Positions 48,376 to 56,093 of a DNA stretch of 58,926 nucleotides are shown piece after piece. The translations under genes and the position numbers were made by a program. The notes under the pieces are model-generated. The model was not told the origin of the DNA and did not search any database. It saw only the letters and a program-made list of their open reading frames with translations. This stretch comes from Candidatus Aenigmatarchaeota archaeon. GTDB taxonomy: Archaea > Aenigmatarchaeota > Aenigmatarchaeia > CG10238-14 > SCSR01. Each line of letters opens with the position of its first letter. Within the stretch, counting starts at the first letter, position 1. The stretch covers positions 1 through 58,926 of the forward strand of contig JAGVVV010000006.1 of assembly GCA_018304615.1 (NCBI GenBank), in the 5' to 3' direction.

Positions 48376-49137
48376 CTAAGATTTTAATTCCAGACGAAGT
48401 ACCTTCTTGGCGTTCTCAGTAGTGATTCTATCAACTTCCTCGAATGTTGTGTTTCTCAACTCGGCAATCTTCTTTATAGTCAGTTCGACGTTCTGAGGGA
48501 CATTGGTCTGGTTAGGAATTGGAGAGGAAAATGGAGAGTCAGTTTCGGTGAGAAGATTATCCAGAGGAAATTTCCTTGCTATGTCCTTCAAATTGCTGGA
48601 ATGATCTAAAGTCGTTGGGACCGAGATATAGTAATTTTTCTCTACTATTTGTTTTGCCAAAGAGATGTTTCCTGAATAATAATGAAAAATCACGTCCTTC
48701 ATTCCTTGCTCGACTACAGTATCGAATCCCTCTTGCTCGGCTTTTCTCAAGTGGAGGACTACAGGTTTGTCAATCTCCTTCGCCAACTCCAGTCCCTGTA
48801 TGAAGACTTCCTTGAATCTATCCAAGTCTTTCTCTTCATTAAACCATTTCTTCTCTAGTCCAATCTCACCGACAGCCACGATCTCATCAGCATGGCTTCT
48901 TATCACATCAAAATAATCTTGGACCTGCCTGTCTGTCATTTCCTTTATGTCAATCGGATGTAGACCTATTGTAAGAAAAACAAATCCGTGAAATTTCTTC
49001 GCCAACTCGAGATTCTTTTCCCAATCCTTAGGATAGCCACATGTGACTACAGCGTCCATCTTCTTTTTTGCATCGTTTAGAACTCTGTCAGTATCCCCTA
49101 TTCCTTCATAAACCATGTGGCAGTGAACGTCAATCAT
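48376..49137 (-). CDS. tatD: TatD family metal-dependent hydrolase
   Basis: A DNase/hydrolase of the TatD type, TIM barrel: MIDVHCHMVYEG, AVGEIGLEKKW, VVLHLRKAE, FHYYSGNISLA and LLTETDSPFSSP. At 253 residues it is full length and cytoplasmic, with metal ligands in place. It stops 29 bases before the next gene on the same strand. Confidence 0.92.
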   Translation of the reverse strand: MIDVHCHMVYEGIGDTDRVLNDAKKKMDAVVTCGYPKDWEKNLELAKKFHGFVFLTIGLHPIDIKEMTDRQVQDYFDVIRSHADEIVAVGEIGLEKKWFNEEKDLDRFKEVFIQGLELAKEIDKPVVLHLRKAEQEGFDTVVEQGMKDVIFHYYSGNISLAKQIVEKNYYISVPTTLDHSSNLKDIARKFPLDNLLTETDSPFSSPIPNQTNVPQNVELTIKKIAELRNTTFEEVDRITTENAKKVLRLELKS

Positions 49138-49173
49138 TATTTCTTATTCTGCTGGGGAAAATATATAAGATGT

Positions 49174-49200
49174 AGAGATTGAGGAATCTAACCCATTCAC
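49174..49200 (-). other. possible tRNA-end-like remnant
   Basis: GATTGAGGAATCTAACCCAT loosely resembles a T-arm on the minus strand (ATGGGTTAGATTCCTC), but TTC is missing and stem pairing is poor. It lies in the 115-base gap between tatD and the large Cys-rich gene. Weak; listed because similar fragments recur. Confidence 0.2.
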
Positions 49201-49252
49201 TGAAAAGCCTATATCATCTCACTTCTTCTCTTCGACTATTGAGACAGATATT

Positions 49253-51244
49253 TCATTTTGATCCGAATAAACTTTTAAAGAAATCGATAATCTTCTGCAT
49301 TAAATCTGCACTAATACATTTTCCATCTACACATACATTTGAAGAACATTCAAAATTATTTTCGCATGCCCCATCTGCTTTTAATTGTTCTGTAAACATT
49401 CCATTGTCTGAACAGAATTTACCTTCTTTTCTATACCCAAATGGATAGCATTTTCCTTCTGACGGACAGCTATCTTTGCAAAACAAAGTTTTTTCTTCGC
49501 TTGATAGAACTCCTCCTTCCTCTGAAGGAAGCGGGACTGGCTGAACTGGAACTGCCGGAATTTGAGACGGAGAAATGAAAACTGCTTGTCCAGATCCAGC
49601 CTCGACATAACATTCATTCGAAACGCTGAAGGAATTTACTCCACACTTGCCTGTCTCCGATGAACAGTGACTACTGCAAGATCCCTTAGCAACATCCTGC
49701 CAAATTTCTGAAGATTTGCATGGAGCATCCGCGTTCAGTGCAGTTTTAGTTTCAGTTCCGTCATAGCATTGCCAATACGCATACCTAAACCCTTTTCCGC
49801 TGATTTGCTCTGCTGTAACATTTGTTGAGGGAGTACATTTGAACTCTACCTTCTCATGGCCTCCATCGATAACGCTGTAGGCGTAACCACCGCAGCTGCT
49901 CTTCCACGTCAGCTTCTGGCCCCTGTTTCCAGAAACTTCTGATAAGCAATCAGGATATCTATATCCAGTCTCGTCAGTTACCACGCCACCATCCCAAACG
50001 CATTCAAACTTTCCATCGTCTGTATAACATTTTTCTGTTGATGTGTGAGGATTAATGAGAACATCTGAATTATGAAATATACATATTACCTGCTCTCTAA
50101 TTCCCTCGCCGTAGAGCACTTCCCCTTCCGCCTTCACGCATGCACCATCCTTACAGATGTTGCTCGGACATCTTCCAACTGCTGCTTGGGCTGTTTGAGA
50201 GGATGAGCACGATCCTTCAAGCACCCAGCAGTTTTGCCCGCTGCAGTCAGCCGTGTCGTAGTAGTCTGTGTTCGAGTTTATCACCCTGCAAGTGTCATAA
50301 TCTTTGCGCACAAGGGCGCCGCCATATTGAGTTTCGACATATCCTTTCACATAGTAGTTAAGTCCGTCAGAATCAGTACATGTTTGAGCTGGAGTAGATG
50401 TTTGAAGTGTTGTACCAACTTGGATTTCAGCCTTGCTAGGAGTTGCAGTTGAAATTTGTCCACACTTGAATTCAGCATACTCACTTTTGCCGTCCATAAT
50501 TGTGTAGGCGTAACCACCGCAAGTGCTCTTCCAAGTAATCATCCTACCTTTTTCCGCAGATATTTCAGCCACGCAGCTCCCAACACCCGAACAGGTTGCA
50601 CCTTCTGAACTGCTGCACCTTTGGACTGAATCCGAATTTACAAAAATGCATTTAACCTGTTCGTTTATAATTTCAGCAGGAGTTGTTGCAGTGACAGTTT
50701 GAGTTGCTGCTTGCGCAGTCGGCTGAGGAGTCATGCACTTAAATGCAAGATATTTGGTGTTGCCATCAATCGTAGTTTCTGCATAACCTCCATCGGGGCA
50801 AGAGCTTTTCCATACAATTCTCGTTCCCACTTCCCCTACATAGCACTTTTGCTCTGAAGACGTGTCAGTAAAAACACATTTCACCTGCTCTTTGACAGAA
50901 GGTTGTGTTGTTGTAACTTCTGTAGTTGTTGTGGTTTGCTCTGGTATTGGAGCAGGTTCAGAATTGCAATAGCCATTGGTGCAGCCGTACTTGCAGGTGG
51001 TAGATATAACCCAGTTGCCATTAATGCATTCTGCAATGACATCTGCAAGACATTTTCTACTCGCCTCTGTGCATACTGCAGCAGTTGTTGTGGTAGTTTC
51101 ATTCTCAAGAACCTGATAGCCAGTAATTTTGAAAATGTTTGATACCCAAGAAACAAAATCTTCAAAGGAATATGCATAAGCAGAAGAACTAAAAATTAAT
51201 AGCAAAGAACATAAGAAAAAAGTTACAAGAACATTAAATTTCAT
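49253..51244 (-). CDS. large secreted Cys-rich repeat protein
   Basis: 663 residues. A signal peptide (FNVLVTFFLCSLLLIFSSSAYAYS) and then repeated beta/cysteine modules. Three homologous repeats of about 70 residues carry EQVKCIF, a GRMITWKSTCGGYAYTIMDG-type core and F-K-C. Thr-rich linkers separate them, and further modules (QNCWVLEGSCSS, CKDSCPSEGKCYPFGYR) follow. The C-terminus ends DLMQKIIDFFKSLFGSK, an amphipathic helix instead of a membrane anchor. More than 40 cysteines indicate a disulfide-bonded extracellular protein. Confidence 0.75.
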   Translation of the reverse strand: MKFNVLVTFFLCSLLLIFSSSAYAYSFEDFVSWVSNIFKITGYQVLENETTTTTAAVCTEASRKCLADVIAECINGNWVISTTCKYGCTNGYCNSEPAPIPEQTTTTTEVTTTQPSVKEQVKCVFTDTSSEQKCYVGEVGTRIVWKSSCPDGGYAETTIDGNTKYLAFKCMTPQPTAQAATQTVTATTPAEIINEQVKCIFVNSDSVQRCSSSEGATCSGVGSCVAEISAEKGRMITWKSTCGGYAYTIMDGKSEYAEFKCGQISTATPSKAEIQVGTTLQTSTPAQTCTDSDGLNYYVKGYVETQYGGALVRKDYDTCRVINSNTDYYDTADCSGQNCWVLEGSCSSSQTAQAAVGRCPSNICKDGACVKAEGEVLYGEGIREQVICIFHNSDVLINPHTSTEKCYTDDGKFECVWDGGVVTDETGYRYPDCLSEVSGNRGQKLTWKSSCGGYAYSVIDGGHEKVEFKCTPSTNVTAEQISGKGFRYAYWQCYDGTETKTALNADAPCKSSEIWQDVAKGSCSSHCSSETGKCGVNSFSVSNECYVEAGSGQAVFISPSQIPAVPVQPVPLPSEEGGVLSSEEKTLFCKDSCPSEGKCYPFGYRKEGKFCSDNGMFTEQLKADGACENNFECSSNVCVDGKCISADLMQKIIDFFKSLFGSK

Positions 51245-51296
51245 TTTTATCTATTATATATTTCGTTATTAATAAGAATAACGGTATCTATCTAAT

Positions 51297-51686
51297 TTAT
51301 TTTGCTTTCTCTAAAATAATTGCAGAAACAGTTCCGTGTTGAGAAGGTCGTGAGGTAATTCTTGCATTTCCCAATTCAGTTTTAATTATCGTTCCTTTGG
51401 TAATAATTTTTCTTCTGACCCACTGAGGGTTTGCTGGGTTCTGTAAGACATCTAAAATCTTGACTTTCTTAATCTGTCTTGAGGAAGGGTCCAAAACATT
51501 GACCATCTGTGTCTGGAAGGTTTTTACTTTGATGCCTCCGCCTTTGGTTCTTGCAATCTTCCTCTCTTCTTTCTCTATCCTCGTGTGGACTGGAGGACTT
51601 CCTAATTCGGACTTCCTCTTCTTCCTGTTAATCTTAATCAGGCCTCCTGTGTGTTTTCTTCCTTTTTCACCATGCCATACTGACAT
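51297..51686 (-). CDS. rps8e: 30S ribosomal protein S8e
   Basis: A small-subunit ribosomal protein specific to archaea and eukaryotes. WHGEKGRKHTGGLIKINRKK at the N-terminus, VRRKIITKGTIIKTELG, and ITSRPSQHGTVSAIILE at the C-terminus are standard. 129 residues matches the archaeal length. A TATA-like TTTATATG lies about 30 bases before the ATG. Confidence 0.95.
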   Translation of the reverse strand: MSVWHGEKGRKHTGGLIKINRKKRKSELGSPPVHTRIEKEERKIARTKGGGIKVKTFQTQMVNVLDPSSRQIKKVKILDVLQNPANPQWVRRKIITKGTIIKTELGNARITSRPSQHGTVSAIILEKAK

Positions 51687-51732
51687 AAAATCACTTATAT
51701 TCTTTCAATGGATTCGGATTTATATGCTTTTG

Positions 51733-52569
51733 TTATTTCTGTTTCCAGAAAGGAGCTCCTGCCAAAGTCGTGCTCTCGATCTTTCCATATTTTTCTAGAG
51801 CTTCAAGTTTCTTTTTTGCTTCTTCAGTTTTCAAATCGAACACTCGCGAGACTTCCATGAGCGGAGTCGGACCATGTTCTTTCAAATATCCGAGTATGTC
51901 CGACGGTTTGTTTTTCTTCAATTTCCCGCCAGCAATATAATCAATTGCCTCTTCTACAATCTTTGGATTAAACGCATGGTCGAGTAGGACCACTCTGTTT
52001 GCTCCGTCAGTAACGACAATATTATAAAAGTTCAGAGGAAGATGATGAGGAAATTCCTCCTGCTGGTGTTCATAATCATGATGTCTTGCTTTTTTGTCAG
52101 CGAAATCTTTTTTGAACTTTGCAACATCAAGACCGGCAGATTTTGCAGCCTCAAACAAAACCTTGTCCTGTGAAATGTCCTGCATCTCTACATTGCATCT
52201 CCTTAAAGTTTCCCTGGACATTCTCTCGGCTTTCTCGTGACCCTGAAGCATGGCTGCCATAACAGCAATCGATGCGGGCATAGCAGTCTTCGGAATTTGA
52301 TCCCTCTTTTGATTTGTCTCGAATGGAATTTTCATCAAATCAAAGGCTTCTTTTGCCCAATCTAAAAACTCTTTCCAACTTTTTATTTCGTATTTTTCCA
52401 TCCAGTCATTGAAATCTTCATACACGCAGAGTGTGAGAAGACGAATGTCGATTTGATTACCATAAACAAGTCTCAGTTTGTTCAGAACAGACTCATATCC
52501 CCAGGACCACCAGCAAGTCGGAGCGGTGGCATGAAGGACAATCACCTTATTTGAATGTTCGTGCGGCAT
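51733..52569 (-). CDS. DsbA-family thioredoxin-like protein with winged-helix tail
   Basis: The N-terminal half matches the cytoplasmic DsbA/SpxH-type fold: VIVLHATAPTCWWSWGYESV (one cysteine with W-W-S instead of a CxxC), then TLCVYEDFNDWM, and a helical insertion with KTAMPASIAVMAAM. The C-terminal 60 residues (SDILGYLKEHGPTPLMEVSR, then KKLEALEKYGKIE) form a winged helix. A thioredoxin-like sensor joined to a DNA- or protein-binding tail is a reasonable reading. The catalytic pair is not complete. Confidence 0.7.
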   Translation of the reverse strand: MPHEHSNKVIVLHATAPTCWWSWGYESVLNKLRLVYGNQIDIRLLTLCVYEDFNDWMEKYEIKSWKEFLDWAKEAFDLMKIPFETNQKRDQIPKTAMPASIAVMAAMLQGHEKAERMSRETLRRCNVEMQDISQDKVLFEAAKSAGLDVAKFKKDFADKKARHHDYEHQQEEFPHHLPLNFYNIVVTDGANRVVLLDHAFNPKIVEEAIDYIAGGKLKKNKPSDILGYLKEHGPTPLMEVSRVFDLKTEEAKKKLEALEKYGKIESTTLAGAPFWKQK

Positions 52570-52685
52570 AAATTTCTTAGAAATATCTTGATTTTAACCG
52601 CTTATATATCTAAACTCAAATACGATTTTCTACCTGAGATAAACCTTATAAATGCTACTGTACTATAAGTAATGAAGTGAATTCA

Positions 52686-52904
52686 ATGACCGATAGACCA
52701 ATAGACGCACTAGACAGAGCCAAGGGCAAAAGAATTATGGTCAAGCTGAAGAACGGTGAGGAAATCACTGGAATTCTGAAAGCTCTTGACCTGCATTTGA
52801 ACCTGTGGTTAGACGAAGCTGAAGTTCAGAAATCAGAAACCAAGGTAAGAATGGGAACAGTCCTCGTGAGAGGAGATACAATAGTCTACGCTTCTCCTGT
52901 GTAA
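52686..52904 (+). CDS. archaeal Sm-like (LSm) protein
   Basis: An RNA-binding Sm fold that forms rings. Sm1: RIMVKLKNGEEITGILKALD with HLNLWLDEAE; Sm2: GTVLVRGDTIVYASP. 72 residues, typical length. A TATA box (CTTATAAATG, about 52641-52651) lies upstream. ATG 52686 is preferred to the in-frame GTG nine bases earlier. It is followed by rpl37e, an order common in archaea. Confidence 0.95.
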   Translation: MTDRPIDALDRAKGKRIMVKLKNGEEITGILKALDLHLNLWLDEAEVQKSETKVRMGTVLVRGDTIVYASPV

Positions 52905-52954
52905 GCCAACTTTAAGTTTAATAAAGTCCAAAATCTAAACAGAAGAGTGGTCGG

Positions 52955-53140
52955 ATGACAAAAGGAACTCCATCGATGGGTAAGAAGAGGAAAATTACCC
53001 ATATAAGATGCAGAAGGTGCGGAAGACACTCCTACAGACTCGACAAGAAATACTGCTCAGCATGCCATTACGGATTGACTACTAAAATCAGGAAATACGC
53101 ATGGCAGACGATAGGTGCGTTTTTAAAATATTCAAAATAG
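52955..53140 (+). CDS. rpl37e: 50S ribosomal protein L37e
   Basis: The zinc-binding large-subunit protein: [20 protein letters not shown] at the start and two CxxC knuckles, [11 protein letters not shown] and YCSACHYG. 61 residues, as in other archaea. It follows the Sm gene by 50 bases, the usual archaeal arrangement, and is probably co-transcribed. Confidence 0.95.
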   Translation: MTKGTPSMGKKRKITHIRCRRCGRHSYRLDKKYCSACHYGLTTKIRKYAWQTIGAFLKYSK

Positions 53141-53202
53141 TAGATTAATACCACTTATAAAAGTTCTATAACTTTTTTCTGTTATAAACAAAAATTTTAA
53201 AA

Positions 53203-53895
53203 ATGAAAGTTACAAAGGAATCTGTTAAATTTATTAGAAAATCGAATTTATCTTACACTAAAATTCAAAAAGAAGTAAAAAAGAATTTTGGTATAGTAAT
53301 CTCAAAATCCCTTTTAAGTTATTATAAAAGGACTAAAGATAGGTTAAAAATAATAGATTTTAAAAATGCTTCGATAGAAGAAATAGATTGGCTAAACGGA
53401 ATTTTTCTAGCTGACGGATGCAAATACAAAAACAGAAATTATCTCTATACAATAAAATTTGCACTTGACAATGAAAAAGATCAAAAGATAGTAAAAAAAC
53501 TCTGTTATATTTTAAAGAAATTGGGTAGTAAATACTCTTTTAGCTATCAAAAAAACTCAATAATAATTAAGACATATTCTAAATCACTATTTGATAGATT
53601 ACCAAATAAGGAAAGATTATTTATACCAAAAAACGAGCTAGCGTTTCTTTCTGGTTTAATTGATGGAGATGGTTGTAAAAAAGGAAATGCTGCAGTCTTA
53701 GTTCAATACAAGAACTGTCAAACTATGAACTATCTTTCGAAATTCTTCAAATTAACGAAAAAATCTTTCCCAGTTTTAACAAATTTTGGATTATCAAGAA
53801 GGCGCCAATATTATATTAACAAGAGAACATGCGATTTGATTAGGAAAGGAAATCTTTCTATAAAGTTAAAAACACTATTAACTAATCAAATATAA
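53203..53895 (+). CDS. LAGLIDADG-type homing endonuclease
   Basis: Two motifs are present: WLNGIFLADGC (first) and FLSGLIDGDGC (second), giving a single-chain two-domain enzyme. Their acidic residues (D in ADG and GDG) are intact. The N-terminal 40 residues (SYTKIQKEVKKNFGIVISKS) form a helix-turn-helix. 230 residues. Codon use is strongly AT-rich, unlike neighbouring ribosomal genes, consistent with a mobile origin. It has a TATA-like CTTATAAAAG upstream and stops 12 bases before an incomplete tRNA-Lys(UUU). Confidence 0.85.
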   Translation: MKVTKESVKFIRKSNLSYTKIQKEVKKNFGIVISKSLLSYYKRTKDRLKIIDFKNASIEEIDWLNGIFLADGCKYKNRNYLYTIKFALDNEKDQKIVKKLCYILKKLGSKYSFSYQKNSIIIKTYSKSLFDRLPNKERLFIPKNELAFLSGLIDGDGCKKGNAAVLVQYKNCQTMNYLSKFFKLTKKSFPVLTNFGLSRRRQYYINKRTCDLIRKGNLSIKLKTLLTNQI

Positions 53896-53907
53896 ATTAT
53901 TATTCAG

Positions 53908-53990
53908 GGGCCGTTAGCTCAGCATGGTAGATGAAATCAGCCAAAAGCAGCTGGCTTTTAAAGTTGATTTAAAAGCTTTGATGCCAACTG
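53908..53990 (+). tRNA. tRNA-Lys(UUU) 5' half with D-arm insertion, 3' half missing
   Basis: Compared base by base with tRNA-Lys(CTT) at 54382, the 5' half reads GGGCC-GT-TA-GCTCAGCATGGTAGA, then 15 extra bases (53932-53946), then GCAGCTGGCTTTTAA with anticodon TTT (53957-53959). A hairpin GCTTTTAAA/TTTAAAAGC (53954-53962/53968-53976) spans the anticodon. After this, CCAACTGAGG could start a 3' stem, but no T-arm or acceptor strand follows. It is a split-tRNA half, a decayed gene, or a tRNA cut by insertion. Confidence 0.6.
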
Positions 53991-54035
53991 AGGACACCAG
54001 AGTAGAGTAAAATATGAATTCGGAGTTTTATTGTC

Positions 54036-54344
54036 GTGAACAAAGTTCTTGAAAAATTGAACAGAAAAGACTGGAAGTATCACAAGGCCAGGATGCAAGT
54101 GCATTCTGAATTCGGAGGATTTGCGAAACACTTGAAGCAAAATTTCTGGACGCTGGCAATTTCCACCTTCGGAATTGCAACAGGCCTTTTATGGTATGAC
54201 CTTGTGAAAGCAATTATAGACGACTTCTTCCCAAACAGAAGCACGCTGGACATAAAATTTTATGTGGCTATTCTCATAACCTTTGTTTCCATCACTGTCA
54301 CCTACATAATTACCAGATTCCAGAAGAAGAATGGAACTTCGTGA
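54036..54344 (+). CDS. DUF5654-like membrane protein
   Basis: A 102-residue protein with a charged N-terminus (LEKLNRKDWKYHKARM) and two membrane helices. The first is followed by the segment TFGIATGLLWYDLVKAII typical of the small DUF5654-type archaeal family (match from memory); the second is VAILITFVSITVTYIITRF. GTG start. It sits between the two tRNA-Lys sequences. Confidence 0.65.
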   Translation: MNKVLEKLNRKDWKYHKARMQVHSEFGGFAKHLKQNFWTLAISTFGIATGLLWYDLVKAIIDDFFPNRSTLDIKFYVAILITFVSITVTYIITRFQKKNGTS

Positions 54345-54381
54345 TATATTTTTAAATAAACTAATTCTTGTATATACACAC

Positions 54382-54475
54382 GGGCCCATAGCTCAAGGAT
54401 TTAAAATCCGGCAAAGCATGGCAGAGCAGCTGGCTCTTAACCAGATGGTCGAGGGTTCAAATCCCTCTGGGCCCA
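54382..54475 (+). tRNA. tRNA-Lys(CTT) with D-loop insertion
   Basis: Acceptor GGGCCCA/TGGGCCC with discriminator A, anticodon loop CTCTTAA (anticodon CTT) and T-arm GAGGG/CCCTC are standard. The D-loop holds 20 extra bases (54396-54415: AGGATTTAAAATCCGGCAAA, with a GGATT/AATCC hairpin), which the comparison with 53908 shows to be an insert; removing it leaves a normal 74-base tRNA. An intron in the D-loop is the simplest reading. CCA is not encoded. Confidence 0.9.
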
Positions 54476-54486
54476 CTTATTGAACT

Positions 54487-56058
54487 TCAAATTCTTTTTG
54501 CGAGTTTCAGAACTAGCACGACGGCTACAATCAAAGCAGCAATTCCAGCGATTAGATAATAAACAAAAAACGATTGCTCAATTCCAACTTGAGTTTGAGC
54601 ATTCAGATTGAACTGCATCTCCTGAACTTTCAGTGTGTATCCTCCGATAGAAACGCTGGTTGGAATTTTCAGATTCCCAGAATAGCTGCCAGAAACATTA
54701 ACTTGGCTGGATGCTAGAAGCTTGTCAGAGCTGTCTACCAAATAAACAATCATATTCCCAGAAAGAGGGCCGCCATTGGCATCTGTATATCTGACATTGT
54801 ATTTCAAATCCGAACCTGGAGAACCGTTCCCGCTGGTTATCGACAAAGTCCTTTGAACGCCAGCAAATTTAGAATAGTCGTACAACAATTCAACAGTGTC
54901 AAGAGTAGTTCCGTTTTCATCTTTCAAAGTGGCTCTTTCAAAAAGTTTAGTATATGATTTTGATGGATTGAAATCTACTTTCCATCCCTGAGGTGGTGAT
55001 GGGAAAACTTCCACTGGGCCGTAATCTTTTTTGAATATCGAATTTCTGTCTTCGTCCAGAATTTCTATGCTGCCAGTTCCGTTGAAGGTAGTCGCGTAAT
55101 CTGAGCTGGTAGCCAGACAAAAGAACGCAGTTACTGGCTTGCCTTGCATTGCCGGGAATTTGTCCAAGCCCAAATAAAGGAATCTTCCTTTGACTCCTGT
55201 GATTGACAATCTTATTTTCATAATAGAAACTGTTTGGCCGTCTTTAGTCTGAGCAGACAGAACAACAAGGTAAGAATCCGGAGATAATCCACTAATTTGA
55301 TAATCAATGTTTTGACTTTGGCCAGAGACTAAGCTTAAAGAAATGGTTTTTCTCAAATCTGTGATTTCGTTGGACTGGAGGGAATCGTCCCACCTGTAAG
55401 TCCTGATTGTAACATCCAAAGAAGATTGTCCAAGACTTCCTTCCTTCAATATGCCTGTCTTAATTGTCAACGGAGTGTTCGGTTCATCGATAGTAGTGAA
55501 TCCTGTAAATTCGTATTTTCGATCATTGACAAAGGTTGATGATTTGTCAAAATGAATGAAATTGTAGTTTCCGGAATTTGCGACCGTAAAGGTAGTTTCA
55601 ATGCCTGGGACGCTGTCAAGAAAGTTGATTCCAGCGAGGTTGAACTTGTTTGCTACGGTGAAGAAGGCTTTGATTTTATATTCTCCTGGTTTAGCGTCAG
55701 AAGGTATTTGGAACTTGAAGGCTTGGTTTGATGTTCCACCTTTCAAAAGATAAATGTCCTTGGCTGCAACAAACTGATTGACAATATTTTCAACACCATT
55801 GTCGTCATAGTAAACTCTCAAGATGACAGAGCCTTGAACGATAGGAGCGGCCATGTCACTGGACAACGTATAGCTCATGAGCACATTATCACCCGCATTG
55901 TAAGATATTTTGTCTGTATGGAAATTGTCAAAAGTCACCCCAGTCTGGAATTCATAGTAAGAAAAACAATCTGTTTCTGTGACTTGGGCAAAAGAAATTA
56001 CAGGAATAATTAAAAGAAAAATAAATGATAAAAACGGCAATAAGAATTTTTTATCCAT
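54487..56058 (-). CDS. large surface protein with Ig-like repeats and C-terminal anchor
   Basis: A signal peptide (MDKKFLLPFLSFIFLLIIPV), several extracytoplasmic beta domains (repeats with GEYKIKAFF- and DSYLVVLSAQTKDGQT-type strands), and a C-terminal helix (FFVYYLIAGIAALIVAVVLV) with LKLAKRI. The start 56058 is near leaderless: a TATA-like TTTTTATACC lies about 30 bases upstream. A start at 56097 would overlap the preceding stop by ATGA. Family not recognised beyond beta-sandwich repeats. Confidence 0.7.
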   Translation of the reverse strand: MDKKFLLPFLSFIFLLIIPVISFAQVTETDCFSYYEFQTGVTFDNFHTDKISYNAGDNVLMSYTLSSDMAAPIVQGSVILRVYYDDNGVENIVNQFVAAKDIYLLKGGTSNQAFKFQIPSDAKPGEYKIKAFFTVANKFNLAGINFLDSVPGIETTFTVANSGNYNFIHFDKSSTFVNDRKYEFTGFTTIDEPNTPLTIKTGILKEGSLGQSSLDVTIRTYRWDDSLQSNEITDLRKTISLSLVSGQSQNIDYQISGLSPDSYLVVLSAQTKDGQTVSIMKIRLSITGVKGRFLYLGLDKFPAMQGKPVTAFFCLATSSDYATTFNGTGSIEILDEDRNSIFKKDYGPVEVFPSPPQGWKVDFNPSKSYTKLFERATLKDENGTTLDTVELLYDYSKFAGVQRTLSITSGNGSPGSDLKYNVRYTDANGGPLSGNMIVYLVDSSDKLLASSQVNVSGSYSGNLKIPTSVSIGGYTLKVQEMQFNLNAQTQVGIEQSFFVYYLIAGIAALIVAVVLVLKLAKRI

Positions 56059-56093
56059 AATTCTAAATGTCGTTACTCGGTATAAAAACGTGC

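Noticed and set aside
49174-49200. A real tRNA or clear attachment site
   Set aside because: The T-loop lacks TTC and the stem does not pair; it is kept only as a weak remnant.
53955-53995. C/D-box small RNA (GATG and CTGA near the tRNA half)
   Set aside because: The boxes are out of the correct order and spacing; the intron-hairpin reading explains the sequence better.
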